Assembly: GCF_025602895.1 (NCBI RefSeq)
Contig: NW_026516208.1
Coordinates: 186,001 to 250,000, forward strand
Length of the DNA stretch: 64,000 nucleotides
Direction: 5' to 3'
From: Polychytrium aggregatum
Lineage: Eukaryota; Chytridiomycota; Chytridiomycetes; Polychytriales
Position numbers and translations under genes: made by a program. The notes beneath the pieces are model-generated. The model was not told the origin of the DNA. It saw only the letters and a list, made by a program, of their open reading frames with translations, and made no database searches. Of this stretch, positions 1 to 10,737 are shown piece after piece; the first letter of the stretch is position 1, and every line of letters starts with the position of its first letter.

Positions 1-1
1 A

Positions 2-820
2 CGAGAGGTCGTCCCGAATCCGATTCTGTCGTTACTCAAGGCCAGGCTGGAGAGATGTCAGCTCTTTTCTCAGAACGTCATCTTCGTCTTTAATCGCAGC
101 GGTAAGCCACTGTGGAGCTTCGGGGGCATGCTGGCTCCGCTCTGTGCCGATTTACTTTGCTCTGGTTCGGTTGGGCCTGGTCTGATCTGTGGATTGCTGA
201 ACCGCCCGAGATTCCCGGACACGAGCTTGGCGACCGTGGTGCCGATAGTTGTCATCTGATCGACTGCACGCTTCATACTTTCAAACCGGCCCATTTCAGA
301 TGAGGCTGGGCTGCAGATCGACTGCATTGGCTTCATGGCCCAGATATTCTCGTGCAAGGAGCTAGGGAGCTTTTTCTATACCAACGACATCAAGGTGATT
401 GTGGATATTCTTCTCCGCGAAATCGTCGACTTTCCCGAAGAATCGGACCTGGCAAGTACTTTAGTCCACATCATCGATGTCGCCCCTCTCGAGGCTTGGG
501 CTGCTCCTCTTGAGACTTGTGCCGTTCTTCTCGGCGCTGGACCGGCTGGCTGGTCATTTCTTCTTTACCTAACCAGGGACTCGCACATCCATAACCACGA
601 TCCCCATTGTCGGCAATATTCACAGATCCGCCTGGAGTACATGAAGGTGCTGGCCATGATCCTGCGTTGCGACATTTACGGCAGCGACCTCAACCGATAC
701 AAATGCCGCGACATCCATCGCACGCTCGTCGGGATCAAGAACGACCCTCTCTCCAAGACTGAGGTGAACCGGCTCGCCGAGAAGATCCTGGGCGACTGCG
801 CGGATGCTCTGGTGTTCTGA
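2..820 (+). CDS. Ldb17/SPIN90-family protein, C-terminal part (5' end outside window)
   Basis: Partial gene; exons 2-101, 300-451 and 626-820 join in frame and end in TGA. The hallmark stretch of the Ldb17/SPIN90 leucine-rich domain is visible: a segment reading FSQNVIFVFNRS, then GSFFYTNDIKVIVDILLREI, then an EYMKVL helix. In yeast and fission yeast this family acts at cortical actin patches, where SPIN90/Dip1 proteins activate Arp2/3 to make linear seed filaments; that role is inferred from the family. The second intron (452-625) starts with GCAAGT and ends CACAG: phase 0 on both sides fits only a GC-AG intron. The intron also happens to be open in frame, so retention would not stop translation. 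The upstream exons lie before the window. Confidence 0.8.
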
Positions 821-1428
821 TGCATGAAGGATCGCCGTGATGCTGGCGCCTGATGAACGGGGCCTGCGTGTGGATTCAGCCCATCTGTAGCGAAGCGGGC
901 ACCCTGGCATGGGTCCGGCATGTCGCTTTATTCTGGGTCCTGAATTCATAGTGCAACATGATCACTGTGTGCAGGCCGACTGCAGAAACCGGAGGGCGAC
1001 GCGGTGTCTTGACTCGGAGACTGACGAGGGGACTACCTTGGTTACCGATAACCACCACAGACAATGGGCCATCTCGGGCAGCGCTGTCCCAGGCATCTCT
1101 GGTCTGGTCTGGTCTGGTCTGGTCTTGGTGGCGCCGCTGGACCCACCGATCCGTCGCCGTGTTCCCACGGCTGTCGCCGTTCCGGCACCTCGCTTGCTCT
1201 CGCTCGCTCTCGCCCGCTCTCGCTTGACCCCGAGCTCGCCCGAGTTTGCTGGAGCGCATCTTCGTTCTCATCCAGACCTTCCGTCGTCGTCTTGCCCAGC
1301 CATCTTGCCCAGCCATCTTGCTGCAGAGCCGGCCCGAGCAGACCCTCGCCTGCGAGCTCTGGCTTCCCCGAGAGCCAGCGCACGATCCATCTGCGTCCCA
1401 GAGCCCTCCTGCTCACCCGCTTCCTATA
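821..1428. other. intergenic region with GGTCT repeat
   Basis: No gene is supported here. It contains a short GGTCT tandem run (about 1101-1125) and C/T-rich DNA leading to the lipase start, which is probably promoter and 5' leader. An open frame extends upstream of the chosen ATG (to 1246), but that part has no recognisable protein character. Confidence 0.5.
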
Positions 1429-4400
1429 ATGGCTGCCAATGCCTCCGCCGGTCGCTCCGCCCTCTCCGACCCCCAGCTACCAGCCGAATCCGAGGGCCCA
1501 TCATCGATAGAACTCCGGCCGACAGCCTCACCCTCGGTCTCGCCGGTAGTGTTCCCTCCCGGGCTGATTCGCCCAGGGCAAGCTATGGCCCAGCCCTTTC
1601 TGCATGCCAACCCAAGCAATCCTGACCCAGCCGACTGCCCCAGCCCCGTCGATTACGCCGACGCTGTCGATCCTGCCTTTGCGCCAGCAGCAGCAGCACC
1701 GGGCGGCCCGTCAGATCAACAGCCCTCTTCCAAACGCAGGATCCGCAACATATTTGCTTCGTTCTACACTCCATCGTCTGGTGGAGTCTCTTCCGGTGCC
1801 AGGCTTGCAGAGGCCCCCGCGCCTCCCACCGACCCCGTTCCCTCGTCCGCCAAGACCGAGCGCTTTCCGGCCAACATGTACAACTACCTCTTTCGCAACG
1901 CCAACTCATCTTCCTCTCAATCGTCTGACTCGGCCATGGATCCGTCCGAATCGGATGAGTATTCCGAGGATCCCGATCCAAAGGGATACCAGAGCGATTT
2001 TGGCTCGTATATGCAGCCGCGCTTTTCGCCGACCTTTGCCCGACAGGCCCAGAGCGAAACCGAATACGACGATGACGACGATGAAGACGACGATGACGAA
2101 GACGATGACGAAGACCACGACGAAGACGAATACGATGAAGATGATGAGCCAGCGTACGCAAGCGCCGACTCTGGTGCGACCTTTCCATACGATATACACA
2201 ACAACGTCTTTGCGGCCGAGTCATCGGGTGCCAACTTGAATGCCATGTTATCTCACAAGCGGCAGTGGCCATCGTTTGCGTCAATCTTTGGTCTCGACCC
2301 GTTCCACTACAAGATCCCCCGAAACAGCGTCGAGAGCATGGATGTCTCGTCCATGCCAGTCTCTCCTGTTGAGGAGGGCGGCCTAGGTCTGGCTCTTACT
2401 GCTGCTCCTACTGCCGCTGCCGCTGCCGGTACCCCAGAGCTCGCCGAGCTACCAGGACCTCCCCAGGTGGCAGGCCAATCGGCGATAGCAGAGACATCGG
2501 GCCAGCCCGAAGTGCCCATGTCGCCCGAGTCCACGGACTCGACTCCAAGGGCATCGCGCCATCCAACCGTCGCCCCGCTCGATCTCCCACAGCCAGTCTT
2601 CGACGAGCCCAAATCTGGGACGCGGCCGTCCAAGATTCCGACGCATCTCAAGGTCGACACCATGACCTCGCCTGAGCCCATCAATCACCACTTTTTCGAT
2701 TTCTTGAAGGGCGACTTGATTGTCCTCGGCGGCTTCTACGGCTCGTTCCTGAAGAACAAGCATACCGAACATCGCTCGTGGCTTACGATGGAGGCTGTTC
2801 TGTCCTGGGGTGCTCCCGGTATCAAGCTCCCCCTCAGCTTTGACGAGGTTGAAAACGATGCTCATGTTCCCAGCGGGTAGGCCGTCCAAGCAGTCGAAGG
2901 GGGAATGAAGCACGCCATTGGCACACAGTCCACTCGGCTAGAGAGAGCAATGCGATGGCACTTAGTGTGTTACACTGCCAAGGGGCCGGGAGCCAATCTG
3001 GCAGACTGCCTCAAGCTTTGCTAACGCACTTTGTTACTCTTTCATGGGACGATAGCATCCTCGATCGGTTTGGCCCGTTGAATGTCTGTGTGGAGCTTCT
3101 CCGCGAGCTTCGCGGATGGGAATCACGAAGCAAGGGCACATTCCGTCTGCACACCTTTGCGTGAGTGATCGGGACTTTGACGTGGCGCTCTAGCACGAGT
3201 TTCCCGCAAGCTGTCGGATCCCCGATCGTCCTCTGTGTATATTGGCTGCTGCTTCAAGACAGCCATCTCACCGTCGTTTCGCTATGGGCGATTTGCTTCT
3301 TCTGCGACTTAGATACGATTGGCGAAGAGAGGGCCAGTATGCATCCAAGCAACTCGAGAAATTCATGGAAAACATATACGAGAAAAATGGACGCCAGCCC
3401 ATCATGGTTGTTGCACGTAAGTTGGGGTTCGGTGTTGTGGCCGCCTACTCTGTTGCTTCTCTCAGCTGTCCTTCTCTGGATATCCCATTGGCACCCGGGA
3501 ATCCGACAGCGACCCTTCGTATCGTTTGATTGGTGTGCTGATTCTGGCGTGAATCTGCAGATTCCATGGGCGGTTTGATCACGCTATCGACTGTGAATCG
3601 TCGACCTGAGCTCTTCCGAGGCTGCGTATTTGCTGGAACCCCTTTCCATGGGGTCCATCCCATCCTCTGGGCGTTTCACCGCGGTGCACCGCTGATGATC
3701 AACAAGAAGATTCTGAGCGCCGAGCTTCACTTTTCGCTACGGAGCTCCTTCTTGTTCCTGCCCAAGGACGGCCGAGGACTGGTCAACGACAAGGACGACG
3801 ACATCATCATCGACTACTTCAACCCAAACAAGTGAGTCCTCGCGCTGCTCCGGTGATTGCATAGCACCGTACCTCCTCGGCCATGCAGACGCACTATGCG
3901 CGGTCCGCAGTACGCAATCGTCATAGACTCACCATTCGATCGATGTTTGTCCTTCAGGTGGTGGGAGTACCGTCTCGCACACACGGTGCGCAAGGCCGAT
4001 TCATTCACGGCCATTAGCCCGTACCTGTCCGATGCCCTCCGCATGGCCAAGGAGTTCCACGAGTCCCTCCGGTTCCAGAAAGAGCTGGCGTCGCGATACC
4101 CAAATTTTGTGCTCATGATATCGGATCGCTTCCCGACGGCCACCCGCTTCAAGGCCAGCGTCAAGACCCGCAAGCGCACCCCCGGCCAGCAGGAAATCTT
4201 CATCAGCCGCCCCTGCAAGTTCGACGGCGGCGACGGTGTCGTTTCGCGCGAGAGTGCGAGCCGCATGCCGCACGGATACTCGTATGCCATTGTCGAGTGC
4301 GGCACGAGCCATGTGGGCATCATGAACGATCTGCCGGCCATGCGCCGGTCGCTCAAAAAGGCGTATGCGGGAGAGTCAGTCTGGTCCGATCTTGATTCGC

Positions 4401-5371
4401 CGCGCCAGCCCAGCTCCACATTCTCAAACTTCCAGGCTTTCCTGATGCACTCGTCGCACAAACGCACCAACAGCCGAGAGACCAAGGCGCCAACCGACGA
4501 GGATCGCCCCGCGACGCCGAGCCGCCACCACCATCACATCTCCGTTGGCTCGACCGCCGTTGCCAAAAAGGCCTTCAAGGCCAAGGTTAGGAAGGCCCGG
4601 AGTTTGGATTTGGGGTTCCGGATTCGCAAGAGCAGTAAGAATCTCGAGATACCGCAGCTAATCCCGCCGCCTTCAAATCCCTCCGAAGTCCGCGACAAGC
4701 CCTTCTTCAAGCGCCGACAGAAGAAGCGCACTGCCGATTCCGGCGTGCCCCGCCCCGATGGCCACTTTGACACCGGCGCCATTGCAGCCTTATCAAGCCC
4801 CGAGTGCGCTCCCTCAGGCCCCTCCCTGGCTCCATCTGCCCATCTCGAGTTCGGACATCCTCCGTATCCTCCAATCAGCGGAAGCGATACCGACTATCAG
4901 GACTATACTGACAACGACGATGCAGATACTGACGATCAGCAAGACAAGTATGGTCCAGAGCGTGGCCCTCGCCGTTCAGGCGGGCGCTCCAGCGGCCCCC
5001 GACTTCTGGCTTCCGTGGGCGGCAATGCCAGTACTGGATCTGGACCTGGGCCAAATGAACAGCCCCGCTCCACTCGATCTTTCCTGCGATTTGGCGGACC
5101 GCCGCAGCAGCCGAGCGGGGGCGACCCCGTACCCACTGTTGTCACTCCAGGAGGGCCTCAACAGGTTCAGCTCGATGATTCCCGAACCGACGATGAGCTG
5201 GAACCCCTCTCAGCTCATCCAAACGCTCCTCAATCCAGCTGGAATCGTCTCAAGAGCCTTGTGAACACCAAGGCCCGCTTCAAATCATCCAAGCGTCGCG
5301 ATGGCGCTCAGCGCCGAACCTCCGAGCCCCTCGACTCGGAAAATCCGCAGAGCGAGCTGCCTGAACAGTGA
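1429..5371 (+). CDS. LCAT-like alpha/beta-hydrolase (putative lipase) with disordered ends
   Basis: Five exons, 1429-2876, 3056-3160, 3313-3416, 3561-3831 and 3958-5371, join with matching phases into about 1113 residues. Residues 1-420 are Pro/Ser-rich with an acidic Asp/Glu run (about 2069-2150). The catalytic fold follows: a strand and oxyanion-like turn DLIVLGGFYGS near residue 428, the FAYDWRR signature typical of lecithin:cholesterol acyltransferase-like lipases, and the nucleophile elbow AHSMGG with Ser554, whose His codon is split by an intron. The last ~450 residues are Lys/Ser/Pro-rich and disordered. No signal peptide is evident. The family hydrolyses or transfers acyl chains of phospholipids or sterol esters; the substrate here cannot be told. 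The start was placed at 1429 because upstream codons look like leader. Confidence 0.75.
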
Positions 5372-6289
5372 TGATCGCCATCGGCAATCTCAGCGGGACC
5401 TTTCCTCCTCGGGCCTGGATCGCGGCTCGCAACTCTTTGGGGACGTACAAACCGGTACCGCCTTTCCCAATTTCTCCCTCTGCCTTCCTTCACATCACCC
5501 CCCGCCTCTGCCTTTCTGTATTCACCTCCCGCTCTCTTTCCTTGGGCTGGACATTATCCTCTCCTGTTTGTACTTGATGCATTGGTGCTGCTGCTCGTCT
5601 CGCTAGAGGAGAAGAGCTGTTTGGTTCGCCCAGATGGCCGGGGGAATGTGGCTATTCTATACCTTGCTTTCCCCCTCCACCTCCCAGCACTCCCGCTCCG
5701 CCTCCTGCACATCTCCTTTGTCCTCGCTCGCGCCTCTGTCACCTCCCATTTTCAATCTCGTTTGAATGATGCTATCGTCTTTGATCACTCGGTTTTGCTG
5801 CTGCTTTTGCTCTTGGATGGCTCTGGTTGACGTGCAAGTCGGCACATGGATGTGTTTGACTTTGCTTCGATTGCTTGAACTTGATGATGCGCTCCCTGTG
5901 CAGCGCCGTGTACAGCGTACCCAAAGCGAAATATGACGCCCTGGTCCGAGAGCCAGAGCCGTCACTTTTCCACGGGTCTTGAATACACACACACACCCAT
6001 CACCCGGCATGACCCAACGGTGTGCACACAGCGTCTGCAAACCAAACGACTCGAGCCATCCGTCTCGAACAATCTGTATGACCCTTCCCGCTCCACGTCT
6101 CCTTCGGCGGGCTGTGGTGTTCAAAGGCCTTGGCGACATTGCGCGAGGAAGATTTGGATGCCATCAACGACTGTTTACTCCCCCATTTGCAAAACAACAG
6201 CAAATCTGTATCTTATCGACGGCATCGGTCTGAACCACCACTTTCGACACAACCCCCAAGAGGGCTTGGAACCAACTTGTCAATCTGGT
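5372..6289. other. convergent intergenic region
   Basis: This lies between the 3' ends of the lipase (+) and the carboxypeptidase (-). Much of it is C/T-rich (about 5460-5760), consistent with 3' UTR. No gene is recognised. Confidence 0.5.
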
Positions 6290-9200
6290 CTACTGAGCAC
6301 CAGCGAGTGCCGAGGCAACAAAGCTGTCGTAGTCGGGCGAGATGAAGAGATTGAACATCTCCAAGCTGTTGCTGGGCTGGTCATAGGGAACCTGGTTGCG
6401 AAAGCAGCGGTGTCAGATACATCGATGGGGTCGGTCGGCCGACCCGCGGACAGGGTGGATTTGCGCATCGGTTTACGGGAGATGTGTGTGCATGCGTGAG
6501 CAAGGTTTGGTATGTTCTTATCGCTTTCCCTTCCCCCCCTCTCTTCCTTGGACATTACCATATGACCAGCATTGTTAACGCGCAGGTAGGTCAGAGTCTT
6601 GTAGGTGCGGAAGTCTCCGACAAGCTTTCCGGTCTGGCTGCTCAGCCAGTGAAGGTCCTTGGCTCGGTTGAATCCCTTGGATCCCGACCACTCGAGCGCC
6701 AAGGTCAGGGCTCGGACACCCATCCAGTTGCAGATAAAGTCTGAGTCGTGGAGGTGTCGCACATGGGCGGTGTGTCAGTGCATTCCGTCGATTGAGAGCG
6801 AGGAAAGCCCATGGCACGGCCGATCATGGTCTATGGGCACCCATGTCGTGCAGTATGCCGAGCGAACAGGCCCATGCAGCATGCCGCTCGCTCTGCGTAA
6901 GCAGGTTTGTTCCATTACCTGCGTCACCGACATAGATCAGGGCCTTGATACCGTTGTCGAGCAGCTCAGCAAGCTGTGGGCCAAAGGAGATTTCTCTAGA
7001 TGAAAGCCGAGGTATCCGAGCCATAGAACAGTCACTCAATCGCGCACATCGAACCAGCAGCGCCATCTCCCTCTGTCGATCTGAGCAAAGCGATGCACAG
7101 ACAACAGGCTCAAGGGCGAGGAGACGAGAGAGCGCGGGGAGGTGATACGTACAAATCACCCGTCACGGAAAACTGTCGTCCGACATTGTTACTGCAGGTC
7201 TGGAACTTGCCGGCCTGGTCAGAGACACCGAGCTGGGCGCGCACTTCAGGGGTGTTGAGGTAGGCCTGGACATCGTTGATGATCGGATAGCAAAGGTCCG
7301 AGCCGGATTCGCATTTTCGGCGGATGTCGTAGACTTGCAGCGATATACGGTGGAGTCAGGATGAGGGTGAATGTAAGGGTGAGGTCGCTTCCAGCAACAA
7401 GCTGAGATACAGACAGGTACAACCGCTGATCGTTGAGTCAGCAGAGATGTTCAAGGTCCTGTTGCTAGCTGTGCTGCCATGGCTCAGTGTTGGAGCGCCG
7501 CGGGATCGTGCAGCGGCTTACCGTTCAGCCCGGTTTCTTGGAAGGGCTTCATGACGGCTTCGTTGCAATAAACCGAGGCGGGGACACAGGTGAATGGAGT
7601 TCTCCACCTGGGCGATGAGTGCGCATTACGGGGCTGGTGAGCATTGAGCGCCGTGTGACGTCTTGGCTGAGGGGGAGATGCATCAGCGGAGCCCTGCCTC
7701 CCGTCTCTCGATGCAGAGCGATACACACTGTTGGCAAGTGTCAATGAGCTCCTTGCAGGTGGGAATTTTGTGGGCCAGATCATCGCATGTCTTTTGCGAG
7801 AACACGTTCTTGTCTGTGTGGGTTGCGGTGGAAAGGCGGCTGGTCAGCATAGCACCAAATCGGGGCAACACACAAGCAGTGCTTGCATTATGAATGGCCG
7901 GTGTATAGTCCTGCATTATCGATGCGGTCTTTCCTCCAAGATGATGGAAGCCTGGGCACATCAGTCAAGGATGAGGTCTCGACTTACATTTGGGGTTCTT
8001 GCATCCGTAGGTGTGGTAGTGTTCGCTGCAGCAAGAAGACGATGCGCGTGGGAGTGTCGATTGGATTGCATGAGGAGCTACGAAGAAATGCATGGCCATG
8101 CCACGGCTTTCTCTCACAACGACCCACTTGCTGGCACTTCAAAGCACACCGGGAGCAGCAGGACCAGCAACGACAGGGGCAGGAAATACCCACAATTGCA
8201 CGGCCGAGTCCGTCAGTCCATTTCCGATGCCGATACTGGTGAGGGGGATCTTGCGCTCGGCGACAGCATTGTCCTTCCAGATGGCATGGGCAATGGCCGG
8301 GACGTAGTGTCCGCCATAGGACTCGCCAAAGATGTGGAAGGGCAGCTCCGAGTACTCGCCGTACTGGCCAAAGAAGAGCTTGAGGAAGGCCAGGACGTCG
8401 GCGGCGGCGGTTGGGGTGGTATGCGGGATCTTGGTGCCGTTGTCGTAGTACGAGAGTCCGACACCTGCAGGCTGGGTGGAGAAACCATTGGAACGATGAT
8501 GGTGATGTTGGTGATTGTGGTGGTAGGATGCCGGATTGCAGATCCCGATCAGAAGGTGGACGGATGCACTCGCGTCAGTGGATGGGGAGGAGGGAGACAA
8601 CGAAAATAGTCCTCACCTGGTCCAGGAACAGAACGTTGGACTGGGTGTTCCAGGAATGCGGGTTGATGTCGGTGGTGTTGCCGGCTTCAGCCACTCGGCA
8701 GGGGCCAAGCTCCATCAAGAGACCCAGCATCGAAGAGCATCCACTGCGAAGCCAGGGCATGAGCAAGGGTCGCAGCAAGGGTAACGGCAAAGGTATGAGG
8801 ACGAAATCGAGAGCGCAATCGAAATATATATATATATATATATATGCATGCATTGACACTGCAGGCGAGGCAAGAACAGGGCAATGTCGTTTCGCCATAT
8901 TGCCCAGCCGAGAAACGGGTGCAGACCGCCTCTGCCCACCAAGCCCAGCCCGAATACATACGGTCCGCCATTGAGCCACAGGGTAACAGGATCAGTTGCA
9001 GGGCTGGAGCGAGACTCGAAGAACCTGAGAGCAGAATAGGGAGCAGTTGTAAAAGCCGAGCAGGCGGGGTGGAGTTTTGGAAGAGCGACCAAAGTCCATA
9101 CAGCCGCAAAGTACCTCCAACCCGACCGGTTCTTGGCATTGCTGCCTATTGGGCATCGGATGATGGGGATGCAGCAGGCGATGTGCCGATTGTGTTTCGT

Positions 9201-9623
9201 TTTACCACTCACCAGAAGAAGAGGTGGCGGTTCTCGATGTCGAGATAGCCGTGGATCTGCTTGACGTCCGGGTCGCCTGAGATGATCGCGAGACGAAAGG
9301 AGCGGGAGTGAGGATGAGAGCCAGCAAAGACGCCGATATTGGAGCTGCTCGTTGACCGGAGGAGCATAGAGCGATGCGATGTGATTCTGGGAGAAGGAGA
9401 AGGCAAAGGAGAAGCAAATCGTGACCCCCGGCGATGGCGAATACCCACACAGTCGAGACGACTCCTTTAGGCGGATGGAATAGCCGGGAAGATCCTGGCT
9501 GCTGACGACAGACCAGGCAGAGAGATCGGCGGGTTCGTTGATCAGGTTGATGGGCTGTTGCTGGACAGCGAGGCCCCAGGCAGCTCCGACGAGCGAAAGC
9601 ACGGTGGCGAGCAGGACTCTCAT
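6290..9623 (-). CDS. serine carboxypeptidase, peptidase family S10 (carboxypeptidase Y-like)
   Basis: Twelve exons were derived on the minus strand: 9623-9449, 9276-9213, 9024-8962, 8743-8617, 8471-8194, 8025-7988, 7813-7729, 7607-7522, 7333-7153, 6995-6919, 6740-6559 and 6391-6290. They sum to 486 codons with all phases consistent. A hydrophobic signal peptide ([17 protein letters not shown]) opens the protein. Family landmarks appear in order: [24 protein letters not shown], the nucleophile [17 protein letters not shown] with the catalytic Asp at an exon junction, and NNAGHMVPYDQP with the catalytic His. Family members are vacuolar or secreted exopeptidases that remove C-terminal residues at acid pH. 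The Cys pattern matches disulphide-bonded family members. No defect is seen; vacuolar versus secreted fate is unresolved. Confidence 0.92.
8824..8845. repeat. (AT)n microsatellite in a carboxypeptidase intron
   Basis: About eleven AT dinucleotides lie within the third intron of the S10 peptidase gene. Length variation here should not affect the protein. Confidence 0.9.
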
Positions 9624-10737
9624 GTCGGCGACGGGATGGACTCGAGACGACGAAAGTGCAAGAGCAACAACAGACGAGCCCAAGGGTGACGATGTGAGGG
9701 AGGGAGGGGGAGGCGGCTGGGGCTTGGTGTCCCATCCCTCCGCTGCATGGACGGGGGTTGGCTGGCGAGCGAATGCCAGCCCACGAGCAACGACAGCGCT
9801 GTCCACGACCGCCTCGCTGGGGATGGCGGGAACGAGACAGGACAGCGATCCCGAGGACGGCCATGGGCATCATGCGCACGGAACAGCCATGGGCATCGCT
9901 CGCGGAGTGGTCATGAGAGACATCGGGACGATATGGACGGTGTGCCGGGTGCTGGCGAGATGCAGCGGGTCGTCTCCAGCCCGGCCATGGTTCGTTTTTC
10001 GTGGTCTACCAGCTCTATTTGGGCGATATATGCGGGGAATAGAAAGGGAGAAAGGCAAAGTCAATGGGGCCAAGCGAACAAATGGCAATCCAGCAAACGC
10101 AACTCAAAGGAAACGAAGGGCAGAACGGCATGGGACTGACAGAAAGTAAAGGCATGAAGGATACGGCATGGAGGATACGGCAAGGCAAACGACGGATACG
10201 AGCAGCATGGAGTTCGATAGAGGGCGCAAGCGCAAGAGTTGAACCGAGGAGCACCGATCAGGTAAGGGAGGAGGGCAAGCTGGGTGTCGATGACGAGTTC
10301 GAGTGCGCAACTGTGCGTGGGATGATAGATGTCGATACGAGAACGAAAGAGAGAAAGAAAGAAAGAAAGAAAGGAAGGAAGAAAGGGGAGTGTGGGAGAA
10401 GGAGAGGAAGCAATCCGAGCGAAATAAATAGTAGACAAGTCGGGAACGAGACCAATCGACAGCCGTGGCAGATCAGGGAAGCAAAGCGAGCGGCCCGCCG
10501 TCGTCCGTCGCCGTTGCTGCCGCATAGCATCCCAGCAACGGGACAGCAGCCACAGCAGCAGCGGCATCAGGAGCAGCGGGAACACCACGAGGGCGAGTGG
10601 GCGACGGCTCATGAGCCGCACCCACATCCAGGGAGGCTACCTGTAGCCTCTCCCCTCCCCTCCCCGGCCGTACAACTCCGGACTGAGTGGCCCCAAGGTG
10701 CCCTTGGATCTTGATGGACATGGTGCAAAGCGTCCCT
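9624..10737. other. promoter side of carboxypeptidase and 3' side of homeobox gene
   Basis: No gene is recognised in this 1.1-kb stretch. It contains a GAAA/GGAA microsatellite (10345-10385). Open frames here are shadows of compositional bias. Confidence 0.5.
10345..10385. repeat. GAAA/GGAA microsatellite
   Basis: A purine-only run of GAAA units passing into GGAA units, lying between the carboxypeptidase and homeobox genes. Confidence 0.85.

Noticed and set aside
1246-1428. Upstream extension of the lipase reading frame to an earlier ATG
   Set aside because: Low-complexity C/T-rich leader without protein character; the ATG at 1429 gives a more natural N terminus.
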